Positions 16,001 through 23,910 are shown, counted from the first letter of the stretch. The stretch is DNA of 24,303 nt from Bacteroidales bacterium GP3 (GCA_001701075.1 DAAK01000006.1:1-24303); one strand, 5' to 3'. Numbers and translations: made by a program. Notes: generated by a model from the letters alone, not told the origin.

Positions 16001-18757
16001 TTTCCAGTTGATCTCGAGGGGATTGTCAGTCATTGAGAGGATGAGGGGGAGGTTGGGATTATCGAGGATGGTCATTTTAGCACCTTCCGCTGCATCTTCT
16101 ACTTTGATTGCAGGACCTAATGGGGAATCGGACTCTGCGGTTTTGTGCCAAAGGACGCCATTATAGAGGAATTCCCCATTTTTCTTAAGTTCTTTCAAGG
16201 CGTCCTGCGAAATTATCCCATAAGTTTCATTGGATGGGAGAGTGATGTGGTTGCCATCTTCCGGCATTATGTAGCTTTGGGCATTACCGTCTTTGACTGC
16301 GGCTGGGGTCATCGTGTAAGTGCCGGTCCAGAGCTTCAGATTGCGGACTATGCTCCAATGGAGTGTAAGTCCTCCATCGTCAGTCGGCTCATAGACGAAT
16401 TTGAAACGTCGTGTTTGGCCATGGAGTTTGTAGGTCGCGTTTAAAGTGTCGGATGATTGAGACTGATGAGCGACTTGTTGGGGAGTCTTTGAATGGACTC
16501 GATGGGGAGGCAGGGAAGCCTCACTTCCATAATTGGCGCTTTCGGTCATCACCAATTTTAAATCTCCGCCTGCGGCAAGATCGGAATGCTTTAAAAAGAA
16601 GGAGTCATATGGCTTGCCGTTCAAATAAATCTCAGAGATATAGCGATTCTCTGGAGAGAGACCTTCTGCAGATATCGTAAAGGATTTGCCATCAGGGAGA
16701 TTGAAAGTGGTAGATTTCAATACGGGAGTGTGTATGAGATAGTAGTCATGTCCGGCATTGGGATATATGCCAGCCATATTGAATATAAGCCATGATGACA
16801 TTGCACCCGAATCATCGTTTCCAGGCAGACCGGCAGGGGAATCATTGTAGTTTTCCTCGATAATCTGAAGTATTGTGTCTCCTGACTTATCAGGGCGTCC
16901 TATCCAATGGTAGAGGCAGGGAGACAGGAACGATGGCTCATTATTGACGTTGAAGTAATCTTTGGCGAAGAATGTGTCGAGGCGATTCTCAAAAGCTTCA
17001 GGGCCTCCGCTTTTTTCTATCAATCCAGGCACATCATGCGGAATGCTTAGGGAATATTCCCATGAGGAAGCCTCATAGAAAAACATATTCCACCAGGGCG
17101 TATACCAAGGGCCTTCGAAAGTGAGGGGAGTATAGCAGAAAGTCGGATGCTGGGTCTTCGAGTGTCCAAAAGATATTGAATCAAGCCAGTTCCCTTGTGC
17201 ATCGCGCGGCATTATGAACCCTGTCGCTCCATCGTGTTCGTAGTCAGGGCGCCATAGATTTTTCCAGGATTCCGACTGCTTCAGGTATCTGTCGGCTATA
17301 TCTTGCTTCCCAAGGCTTTTTGCCACTTGGTGAATTGCAAAGTCGCAGAGTGAATACTCCACAGTTCGATTTCCAGCGCGTGCAATTCCATGAGGGATAT
17401 ATCCAAGTTCGAGATATTCGCGCAACCCTCCTCTTCCTTCGGCCTCCTCATTTCCGCCGGGGGGAAGAGTGGCGTCGTGAATCATGGCTTCAAGAGCTTT
17501 TTCATAGTCAATGCCTTGAATTCCTTTGACGCATGCGTCTGCGATCACTACATCGGCGTTTGAACCGCCTTGTGTGCGGCCATTGGCATTTCCGCTACGG
17601 GCATCGGGCATGTAGCCATCGCGTTTCCCAATATTGACAAGTGAATTTACTATGTCGGCGAGTCTTTGCGGAGAGATTATAGCAAGCAGGGGCATGGAGG
17701 TGCGGTAAGTATCCCAAAGAGCATAGAAATCATCGTAATATGGCACGGGATCCGTCCACAGAGGGTTTTCACCGGTGCGGTCGGAGGGCATGAGCATGGT
17801 GTGATAGAGGGCAGTGTAGAGCATCCGTTTATAGTTGTCAGGAGTGTCAGGATGCACTTCTATCTTTTTCATCTCAGTTTCCCACTTACTAAGTGATTCA
17901 GCCCTTATTTCCTCAAAGGTTTTTCCTTCGGATTCCGCTTCATAATTATATTTGGCCTTCAGAGGGCTTATGAATGATATGCCAATGCGGAAATTGACCG
18001 TATCCGTATTTTCCGGGAAAGTCAGAAGGGCCCCGGTCTTTTCTCCTGAGTCAAATTGCGCCTTAGCTTGGCTTATAGAATCACCTTTCCACGTAGCTGC
18101 ATGTGAGAATGGAATGTCAGACTTGGCATAGAAATAGACAGTATAAGCTCTGCCATTGTTCCAGCCGCCGCGGATGCGGCTATAACCTGACAATTCCGTG
18201 TCGGAGAGAAGTTGGATTTCAGAACCCACGAATTGCTGAGCTTCGCGGGCATCCGGGACCGGCGACTCTCCAAGGAAGAATCCGGCATCTACCTTTAAGC
18301 ATTTTTCTCCCTTTTCAGGATATATGAACCGATACGCTGAAGTGCGGTCGGAGGCGGTTATTTCTGTCTTTATTCCTGAGTCGGCGTAGGTCGTGGAGTA
18401 ATAAGCCGGCAGAATAGTTTCGGATTCTCTTAATGCAAAGATATCGGTATGATTAGAGTTGTCGGAAAATGGTTGTATAAGGATATTGCCGTATTTGGGA
18501 CCACCACCAGTCCCACTTACATGGACTTGTGCGAATCCGTCGACACGTTCCGGCATCGGGAGCCAACCGCTGTTTGGAGAAGGGGTGCAGTCGGGAGATG
18601 GGCGAACCATTCCAAAAGGGGTGCATGGACCGATATAAACTCGTCCGAGCCCCTCGGAACCAATTCGGGGATTGATATAGTCGGTAAGATTTATGGCACT
18701 AAGACTAAGTGCCAAAAGGGATAATGTGGCCAGTATTAGGTGTCTGATTGTATTCAT
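15989..18757 (-). CDS. GH92 alpha-mannosidase with extra C-terminal region
   Basis: A 922-residue secreted protein with signal peptide about 1-21. The start LTDYINPRIGSEGLGRVYIGPCTPFGMVRPSPD is the GH92 N-terminal beta-sandwich opening. The (alpha/alpha)6 barrel shows ALWDTYRTSMPLL (346-358), DGYMPDARSGN (380-390) and LPGNDDSGAMSSW (644-656), with the invariant acidic pair of the family at 648-649. GH92 enzymes are calcium-dependent inverting exo-mannosidases that trim alpha-mannose from N-glycans or yeast mannan. The canonical fold ends near residue 745; the remaining about 175 residues form an additional beta-rich region that I cannot name. The -7 promoter box lies only five bases before the ATG. 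Neighbours are housekeeping genes, so its link to the pectin genes is doubtful. Confidence 0.94.
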   Translation of the reverse strand: MNTIRHLILATLSLLALSLSAINLTDYINPRIGSEGLGRVYIGPCTPFGMVRPSPDCTPSPNSGWLPMPERVDGFAQVHVSGTGGGPKYGNILIQPFSDNSNHTDIFALRESETILPAYYSTTYADSGIKTEITASDRTSAYRFIYPEKGEKCLKVDAGFFLGESPVPDAREAQQFVGSEIQLLSDTELSGYSRIRGGWNNGRAYTVYFYAKSDIPFSHAATWKGDSISQAKAQFDSGEKTGALLTFPENTDTVNFRIGISFISPLKAKYNYEAESEGKTFEEIRAESLSKWETEMKKIEVHPDTPDNYKRMLYTALYHTMLMPSDRTGENPLWTDPVPYYDDFYALWDTYRTSMPLLAIISPQRLADIVNSLVNIGKRDGYMPDARSGNANGRTQGGSNADVVIADACVKGIQGIDYEKALEAMIHDATLPPGGNEEAEGRGGLREYLELGYIPHGIARAGNRTVEYSLCDFAIHQVAKSLGKQDIADRYLKQSESWKNLWRPDYEHDGATGFIMPRDAQGNWLDSISFGHSKTQHPTFCYTPLTFEGPWYTPWWNMFFYEASSWEYSLSIPHDVPGLIEKSGGPEAFENRLDTFFAKDYFNVNNEPSFLSPCLYHWIGRPDKSGDTILQIIEENYNDSPAGLPGNDDSGAMSSWLIFNMAGIYPNAGHDYYLIHTPVLKSTTFNLPDGKSFTISAEGLSPENRYISEIYLNGKPYDSFFLKHSDLAAGGDLKLVMTESANYGSEASLPPHRVHSKTPQQVAHQSQSSDTLNATYKLHGQTRRFKFVYEPTDDGGLTLHWSIVRNLKLWTGTYTMTPAAVKDGNAQSYIMPEDGNHITLPSNETYGIISQDALKELKKNGEFLYNGVLWHKTAESDSPLGPAIKVEDAAEGAKMTILDNPNLPLILSMTDNPLEINWKINN

Positions 18758-18762
18758 GCCTA

Positions 18763-18770
18763 CAAAATTA
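18763..18770 (-). promoter_or_regulatory. -7 element for the GH92 gene, almost touching its start codon
   Basis: The minus strand reads TAATTTTG, ending five bases before the GH92 ATG at 18757. By the usual spacing the mRNA would begin at or within about three bases of the start codon. No good -33 TTTG is seen. Confidence 0.5.
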
Positions 18771-18812
18771 ATGAAAAAATTAAGAGAAAGGTGTTTTTTA
18801 GAAAAAAAATAT

Positions 18813-18820
18813 TAATTTTG
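18813..18820 (+). promoter_or_regulatory. -7 element for coaE, almost touching its start codon
   Basis: TAATTTTG ends four bases before the coaE ATG at 18825, predicting a leaderless or nearly leaderless mRNA. The -33 region is weak. The opposing GH92 box is 42 bases away. Confidence 0.5.
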
Positions 18821-18824
18821 CATT

Positions 18825-19394
18825 ATGATGATCGGAATATGCGGGGGAATTGGAAGTGGGAAATCGGTTGTCAGCCGGATTTTGCGGCTTCGGGGGGAGG
18901 CCGTGTATGACTGTGATCTGGAGGCAAAGCGGATCATGGATAGCTCTGCGGAAGTGCTTTCAGCTCTCTATGAGCGATATGGGGATGCTGTATGCCCGGC
19001 AGGTGGACCTATATGCCGACGGGAACTTGCACGACGAGTCTTCGGAAGCAATGAAGAGCGACTATGGCTTAATTCTCTTGTGCATCGCCTTGTGCGTGAG
19101 GACGTTGCAGCCTGGCACGATTTAAATCGGGAGGTTGGTCTGGGTCGATGCTATGTAGAATCTGCGATACTTGCAAGTTCCGGTCTTGCAGAGATGTGCG
19201 ATGAGATATGGGTAGTGACTGCTTCTGAAGAGATACGTCTGGCGCGTATCAAGGTGCGAGACTCCCTCGATGAAGAATCAATACGGAAGCGAATCCTCAG
19301 TCAGCAGAAAGAAGAGAAACTTATTGCGGATTCTGGAATTCCTGTCAGAATAATTGACAACTCCGGGTTTATTCCTGTTCTTCCACAGATTTAG
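18825..19394 (+). CDS. coaE: Dephospho-CoA kinase
   Basis: A 189-residue cytoplasmic kinase for the last step of coenzyme A synthesis, phosphorylating the ribose 3'-hydroxyl of dephospho-CoA with ATP. The P-loop GGIGSGKS is at about residues 8-15, VYDCDLEAKRI (27-37) supplies the conserved Asp of the CoaE active site, and the lid region carries RLARIKVRDSLDEESIRKRI with the typical arginines. The reading starts ATG ATG; either is possible because both precede the P-loop by only a few residues. Length is slightly short but in the normal range. The DUF4886 lipoprotein gene follows after 28 bases. Confidence 0.95.
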   Translation: MMIGICGGIGSGKSVVSRILRLRGEAVYDCDLEAKRIMDSSAEVLSALYERYGDAVCPAGGPICRRELARRVFGSNEERLWLNSLVHRLVREDVAAWHDLNREVGLGRCYVESAILASSGLAEMCDEIWVVTASEEIRLARIKVRDSLDEESIRKRILSQQKEEKLIADSGIPVRIIDNSGFIPVLPQI

Positions 19395-19422
19395 TAAGCT
19401 AAATACTGAAACCTAATACACC

Positions 19423-20382
19423 ATGAAAAAGATATTCAAAATACAGGCATTAATCTTCATCATATTGTCGGCTTTGGCCTCTTGTGGACATGATGAGCCA
19501 GACTGCCCATATGTTCCAGCCAAGCTGCCTTCCGATACTTGTGCATATAAAGATAATCCTCTTTGGATACGTCATCATGATTCATGCTATAAAATACTTG
19601 CAATTGGCAACAGTTTTACAGTAAATGCGGCTACATATATGCCATGGCTTCTCAATTCATTGAATGGAGATTCGATTTGCATTGCAACTCTTACACGCAG
19701 TGGATGCTCTCTTCAAATGCATTGGGAAAGCCACGTGGCGAATTCTCCTGATTATGAATTACATTACTCTGACAATGGCGAATGGGTTCTCTCAGATATC
19801 AATAGTATAGATGAGACACTCCTGCTTTTTGATTGGGATGTCATAGTAATTCAGCAGGCATCAGGATACTCAGGACTGTATTACACATATCAACCATATC
19901 TTGATAATCTCGTGAAACTATTTCATGAAACCAACCCTTCCGCATTGTTGGCCTGGCATTACACTTGGGCTTATACACCATGGACGAAACATACTGAATT
20001 TAAGAATTATGATTGTGATTCTGAAAAAATGTATGATGCAATCATAGATGCCGGAGATAAAGCTTCTGCTGATTTCGATATCAAAATTCCATCAGCAACG
20101 CTGATCAAGCGAATGAGAGAAGAGTACACGGAAGTGGAAAATGGATTTTCGGATGATGGATACCATATTGTGGATGATCTCGCTCTCTATGCCTTGTCTT
20201 CACTTTGGTATGAGACCATGGTGTATCCTTTTTTTGGGACATCAAGTCTTGACATAGCAGAATACCCCTCAAAAGTGGATGCTGACTCTATACAAAGGGC
20301 AATCTCAATCATTCGCGATCTGACTTGTGGGGAGAAAGATCCGGATGACGAGAATTCCGTAGAAATAATCATTGCCGATTAA
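19423..20382 (+). CDS. DUF4886 SGNH-hydrolase-like lipoprotein
   Basis: A 319-residue lipoprotein with signal ending LSALASC (Cys21). The domain begins YKILAIGNSFTVNAATYMPW, the block I characteristic of DUF4886, with nucleophile candidate Ser64. VIVIQQASG (140-148) fits the block III region and SDDGYH (243-248) supplies the Asp245/His248 of an SGNH catalytic triad. Related SGNH enzymes deacetylate or de-esterify glycans, so a carbohydrate esterase acting at the cell surface or in the periplasm is the best guess. The C-terminal tail is short and acidic. It has no visible promoter and may be read with coaE. The gene appears more A/T-rich than coaE, which could reflect separate acquisition; I did not measure this. 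Confidence 0.8.
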   Translation: MKKIFKIQALIFIILSALASCGHDEPDCPYVPAKLPSDTCAYKDNPLWIRHHDSCYKILAIGNSFTVNAATYMPWLLNSLNGDSICIATLTRSGCSLQMHWESHVANSPDYELHYSDNGEWVLSDINSIDETLLLFDWDVIVIQQASGYSGLYYTYQPYLDNLVKLFHETNPSALLAWHYTWAYTPWTKHTEFKNYDCDSEKMYDAIIDAGDKASADFDIKIPSATLIKRMREEYTEVENGFSDDGYHIVDDLALYALSSLWYETMVYPFFGTSSLDIAEYPSKVDADSIQRAISIIRDLTCGEKDPDDENSVEIIIAD

Positions 20383-20390
20383 AGCCCCGA

Positions 20391-22397
20391 CTATCTCAGT
20401 ATTTTGATGGAGCCTACTCTTGAATTTCCCTTAAAGGCAATAACAATGTAGGGACCTTTAATGAAATCGCGGAGTTCAATCAAGTTATTATCAGACGAAA
20501 GTAGTTCTCTTCCAGTAAGGTCGAATGCCTTTAACCTGATTTCAGATAAATCTTGGCAGTCAAAATACAAGAATGAACCATACTTGAAGAAATACCCATC
20601 ATTATCCGAGTCAATTCTGTAATGATTTCTGTTCATGTCATATTCAATTTCTTCAGTTATAAGGGTATTGTAATAATACTCTTCATCAGTAGCTGACACT
20701 ACATAATGAGGATATATATCTTTAGTCCCAACTATCCCATTTATATCCATGCCAAATACGTATCCATGATTAAAATATCCTGATGCACGCTTATTCCCCA
20801 TTATCTTGAATCCTTCTGAACTTGTTACGTTGACAAGACCTTTCGCTTTGGCATATTTTAGAATGTCCCATATCATGCGTATGCGCGTGCCAGGGCACGG
20901 ATACCATTCGGTCCAATCTGATATTCCGAGGCTTGAAGGTGGAGAAAGCGGATCATTGGCCGAATCGATTCCCTTCATTGGTATGACCCATTCATCGGGA
21001 TAAGTGCCACCTTCCGACACGAGAGCCCCTGGAAGTGAGTTTTTCCAACAATCTCGATATGCATGAAGATTGAACATAATCCAGCCTCCACATGCAGCTG
21101 TCTCATCTATCTGAGCACAAAAGGCCTTGTAGTGTTTGCTATTGTAGAGATTGCTGTTATTGTTCCCATTATATCCTTTTAATGACTGACCCTCAAGTCC
21201 GGCACGGACCGCGGAGGAAAGCATGGGGACGGTATTGATGTTTTTCGTACTTAAATCAGAAAATCCCTGTGAAAAATATTTCATTATTCCGGGAATCAAA
21301 GCGTGTGATGATGTGGAATTATGAGTTACGAATCCTTTAGGTTCTATCCCGAATTGGATAGCCCTTCTTTTCCATTCACCCCAGTGCCAATCGACATCGA
21401 AATCAGGATTATACATCACTTCTTCCTTTGTCTTATAATCACCTATGTAAGGCTTGACAAACATGGATGGCGTCTCAACCCATGCTGTATTGTCGGCGTT
21501 TGGCCAATACTGTTTTTTTGTCTGCATATCGTAGACAGAAACCGTAGAAGCATCCTCGCCGTTGTTCGGTCCTATTGAAAGTATCTCCTTTGCTACGGCT
21601 GAGTTTAAGCTGTCCACAAGCCAGTTGTTTAAAATTTCTCCAAGACAAATCATGGAATGAGAAAGGATATCCCATCCTTTTTCATTCTGGAGTCTCACGA
21701 TAGTCTTCAGATTGTCGTTTGGCTCGGGTGGATTATGGCTCAGACCGGTTCTTCTTCCTTCCACAGCGAGGTTTCCTCTAATGCCTAAACTTTCGAGCAG
21801 AGGATAAAGAATGCTGAAATATCCATAGGACCCATACTGTGATGAACTTTTTATTAGTCCATCAAGGCTATCGTCGTCGATAACTGAAAACATGCCTGTG
21901 CCATTCCACGAGCCACCTCTTTTATGCCATGCTCCGGCAACAGAAAGGTCGCTGAGAATATCCTGGTCGATATCAATTTCGTCAACTTCGATGTAATCCA
22001 AAGGTTCAATTTCAAAAAATCCTGCAGGGATAATAATGGAACAATCATTTTCATCGGATGAGAATGCCGGGATAAATCTGCAGCTCCTACCCCCGTCATC
22101 CATGATTGGAGTCAGCTTTATAATTGTATCAGATTTGACGAATGCTGACAGGTCGTGCTGGTCGATGTAGTCAGCATTAAGCTTCATTTTCCCTCGGAAA
22201 TCATTGGCAAGCTTAACCAATAGGCTGTATTCTTTTCCATTATTAGAGAAGGAGGGAATAATCTTGAGTTCAATGGTATTATCTGTAGTCAGAGGGATGC
22301 ATTTGGCTTGAATACCTTCGTCAGCATAAGAGGCAAATCCGTATAATAAAAATATACAGATGCGTAATAGCCAGTTTTGTAAGGAATCCTTATGCAT
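20391..22397 (-). CDS. Secreted polysaccharide-deacetylase-like protein with T9SS-type tail
   Basis: A 668-residue protein with a signal peptide of about 25 (LLRICIFLLYGFASYADEG). Residues 1-150 are a beta-rich N-terminal region. From about 165 to 530 the order of motifs resembles a NodB/CE4 fold: FSVIDDDSLDG (170-180, acidic metal site), YPLLESLGIRGNLAVEG (198-214), and GWDILSHSM (241-249). The usual second histidine of the HxxxH metal motif is replaced, as the sequence after His247 is SMICL, so activity or metal use may differ. About 610-668 form a T9SS type A-like sorting domain (LKAFDLTGREL, then GPYIVIAFKG and KILR). It is convergent with the DUF4886 gene, 8 bases apart, and divergent from the small helical protein. 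Function is uncertain; the NodB assignment is moderate. Confidence 0.7.
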   Translation of the reverse strand: MHKDSLQNWLLRICIFLLYGFASYADEGIQAKCIPLTTDNTIELKIIPSFSNNGKEYSLLVKLANDFRGKMKLNADYIDQHDLSAFVKSDTIIKLTPIMDDGGRSCRFIPAFSSDENDCSIIIPAGFFEIEPLDYIEVDEIDIDQDILSDLSVAGAWHKRGGSWNGTGMFSVIDDDSLDGLIKSSSQYGSYGYFSILYPLLESLGIRGNLAVEGRRTGLSHNPPEPNDNLKTIVRLQNEKGWDILSHSMICLGEILNNWLVDSLNSAVAKEILSIGPNNGEDASTVSVYDMQTKKQYWPNADNTAWVETPSMFVKPYIGDYKTKEEVMYNPDFDVDWHWGEWKRRAIQFGIEPKGFVTHNSTSSHALIPGIMKYFSQGFSDLSTKNINTVPMLSSAVRAGLEGQSLKGYNGNNNSNLYNSKHYKAFCAQIDETAACGGWIMFNLHAYRDCWKNSLPGALVSEGGTYPDEWVIPMKGIDSANDPLSPPSSLGISDWTEWYPCPGTRIRMIWDILKYAKAKGLVNVTSSEGFKIMGNKRASGYFNHGYVFGMDINGIVGTKDIYPHYVVSATDEEYYYNTLITEEIEYDMNRNHYRIDSDNDGYFFKYGSFLYFDCQDLSEIRLKAFDLTGRELLSSDNNLIELRDFIKGPYIVIAFKGNSRVGSIKILR

Positions 22398-22470
22398 GTC
22401 AGGTAGTAGATTAAGTTTCTCAAGCTTTTGTCTGGACTTATCCTAATTTATAAACAATAATAAAAGGATA

Positions 22471-22490
22471 AATGTTATAATATTAACATT
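22471..22490. promoter_or_regulatory. Palindrome in the divergent gap before the 52-residue protein
   Basis: AATGTTA (22471-22477) and TAACATT (22484-22490) are exact inverted repeats around TAATAT. The site is 24 bases before the small-protein ATG and also upstream of the opposing gene, so an operator or an mRNA hairpin is possible. I found no TAnnTTTG promoter in the 116-base gap. Confidence 0.4.
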
Positions 22491-22513
22491 CACTCTTAAA
22501 AAATCTAACCGAC

Positions 22514-22672
22514 ATGTTGGAAGACATCGCAAACAAGGCAGCAAGCCTTATGAACGACAAAAACGTGAAAGAAGTCGTAGAAAAAGTACAGGAATTTGCC
22601 AAGACAGAGCAAGGCAAGGAAGTGATCGAAACCATTAAGGAGAAGGCAACGGAATTTCTCCATAAGAAATGA
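22514..22672 (+). CDS. Small 52-residue helical protein of unknown function
   Basis: ATG 22514 to TGA 22672 encodes 52 residues with no signal peptide and no cysteine. The sequence is charged and looks entirely helical (for example KEVVEKVQEFAKTEQGKEV), with hydrophobic residues spaced 3-4 apart as in an amphipathic helix or helical hairpin. No family is recognised. The reality of the gene is supported by a perfect terminator starting 7 bases after the stop and by the absence of any competing frame. A cytoplasmic binding partner or stress-type small protein is possible but unproven. Confidence 0.75.
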   Translation: MLEDIANKAASLMNDKNVKEVVEKVQEFAKTEQGKEVIETIKEKATEFLHKK

Positions 22673-22678
22673 TCAAGG

Positions 22679-22702
22679 CAGCCCCAATGGGGCTGTTTTT
22701 TT
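22679..22702 (+). terminator. Intrinsic terminator of the small-protein gene
   Basis: CAGCCCC (22679-22685) and GGGGCTG (22689-22695) form a perfect 7-base-pair stem with an AAT loop, followed by seven T residues. A textbook Rho-independent terminator 7 bases after the stop codon. Confidence 0.92.
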
Positions 22703-22730
22703 AGGTTTCAGGTGTAAGGTGTCAGGAAAT
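22703..22730. repeat. Heptamer array, four units (AGGTGTM type)
   Basis: Units start at 22703, 22710, 22717 and 22724, each opening AGG; the second and third read AGGTGTA and AGGTGTC. The array starts directly at the end of the terminator's T-run, in the upstream region of the sigma factor gene. Confidence 0.55.
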
Positions 22731-22796
22731 TTCTGAGGTGGTGTAGTTTTTAGGGGTATGTCTGCGTCTTAATGACAGAAACGAAATGATAACGAA

Positions 22797-23267
22797 ATGG
22801 AAAATAACAAGAGCATAGACTTCGAACGCCTTGTGATGGAGCATAAGAGCACCATCTATTCGGTCTGCTATATGTTTACCGAGACAAAGCTCGAGGCTGA
22901 TGATCTCTTTCAGGAAGTGCTGATAAGCCTATGGCAGGGGAAGGATTCCTACCGTGGAGATTCGAGCCTTCGCTCGTGGGTCTACCGTGTGAGCATGAAC
23001 ACATGCATCTCCTATAAGAGAAAGAAACATATCAAGACAGTTCCGCTTGAATTCACTTCAGATTCAATGGCTCCGGACTCACCTGGAAACAAGCAGGCCA
23101 AGATGCTCCATGAGCGTATATCAAAGCTTGAGCCTTTTGACCGTGCGATTGTGTTGCTTTGGCTGGAAGACATGTCGTATGATGAGATCGCTGCCATTGT
23201 GGGCATATCCGCAAAAGCTGTTGGCGTACGACTCGTGAGAATCAAAGAAAAATTGAAATCTCTGTGA
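22797..23267 (+). CDS. ECF-family RNA polymerase sigma factor
   Basis: A 156-residue sigma-70 family protein with only regions 2 and 4, as in ECF sigmas. Region 2 (about 9-75) includes EADDLFQEVLISLWQ (region 2.2) and LRSWVYRVSMNTCISYKRKK (2.3-2.4, -10 recognition). Region 4 (about 105-155) has the helix-turn-helix MSYDEIAAIVGISAKAVGVRLVRIKEKL. The start at 22797 lies in the second copy of a 9-base direct repeat. A membrane protein gene follows after 73 bases, the place where an anti-sigma is expected, but it is not a FecR. The upstream gap holds a heptamer array and a CGTC motif of the kind seen in ECF -10 elements, so autoregulation is possible. Target genes are unknown; the SusC-like gene downstream is a candidate. 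Confidence 0.93.
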   Translation: MENNKSIDFERLVMEHKSTIYSVCYMFTETKLEADDLFQEVLISLWQGKDSYRGDSSLRSWVYRVSMNTCISYKRKKHIKTVPLEFTSDSMAPDSPGNKQAKMLHERISKLEPFDRAIVLLWLEDMSYDEIAAIVGISAKAVGVRLVRIKEKLKSL

Positions 23268-23268
23268 T

Positions 23269-23292
23269 TCAATTTTCGCATACGAAAATTGA
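23269..23292 (+). promoter_or_regulatory. Perfect hairpin between sigma factor and membrane protein genes
   Basis: TCAATTTTCG (23269-23278) and CGAAAATTGA (23283-23292) form a 10-base-pair perfect stem with a CATA loop, one base after the sigma stop codon. No T-run follows, so it may reduce or stabilise the transcript rather than end it. Confidence 0.55.
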
Positions 23293-23321
23293 GGGTTATG
23301 GGGTTATAGGTTTTAGGGTTA
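23293..23321. repeat. GGGTTAT repeat with mixed 7/8-base spacing
   Basis: GGTTAT-like words start at 23294, 23302, 23309 (GGTTTT) and 23317, spaced 8, 7 and 8 bases. The tract follows the hairpin in the sigma/membrane-protein gap. It is the least regular of the arrays. Confidence 0.45.
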
Positions 23322-23340
23322 TGATAATAATATAATATTT

Positions 23341-23907
23341 ATGAATATGGACGAACTCAATATACTTAAAGAAGAAATGGCTGCGATGAAGAGAAATCTT
23401 GATAAGCAGCAGATCGTGAATGAAAAATTGATGCGCACCGTGATGCGTCAGCGCACATCTTGGCTCAATACATTTGTGAAAATTGAAATCATAGCACTAC
23501 CTTTCATTTATCTGATTTTCGCAGGGATATGTGCTTTCTATAAGATTTCTCAATGGTATGCCATCACGTTTCTTATTCTTGCTGCCATTGACTCATTTAT
23601 GGACTTACGCACATTCAGAATCTCTCCTAAAATATTCAGTACATGCAGTATGATGGAAGTGAGGAAGCTTCTTATTAAACAGAAGAAGGAAAGGTTTATT
23701 CAGACATGTATATCCGCGCCGGCAGCAATAATCTGGTTTGTGCTTTTTGCAATAGGTGTAATGGGTGATCCTCAGAGTCCCGAAGGTTATGGAGGATTAG
23801 TTGGAGGCTTAATAGGTGCTATAATAGGAGCTATAGTTGTAGTGATTCTTTATCGCAAGGCCCAGAAGACTAATGATTCTATCATTGATGAGATAGAGGA
23901 GGAGTAG
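23341..23907 (+). CDS. Four-helix membrane protein in the sigma factor operon
   Basis: A 188-residue protein. Residues 1-40 are charged and helical (coiled-coil-like, MDELNILKEEMAAMKRNLDK), followed by four probable membrane segments at about 46-66, 70-88, 122-142 and 152-171, the last glycine-rich (GGLVGGLIGAIIGAIVVV). The loop 89-121 is basic and probably cytoplasmic; the C-terminus ends in an acidic IIDEIEEE. The start may be 23341 or the second ATG at 23347. I recognise no family. Position after an ECF sigma gene suggests it senses or holds the sigma factor, with the N-terminal helix as the natural contact, but it lacks any recognised anti-sigma domain. Confidence 0.8.
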   Translation: MNMDELNILKEEMAAMKRNLDKQQIVNEKLMRTVMRQRTSWLNTFVKIEIIALPFIYLIFAGICAFYKISQWYAITFLILAAIDSFMDLRTFRISPKIFSTCSMMEVRKLLIKQKKERFIQTCISAPAAIIWFVLFAIGVMGDPQSPEGYGGLVGGLIGAIIGAIVVVILYRKAQKTNDSIIDEIEEE

Positions 23908-23910
23908 AGG

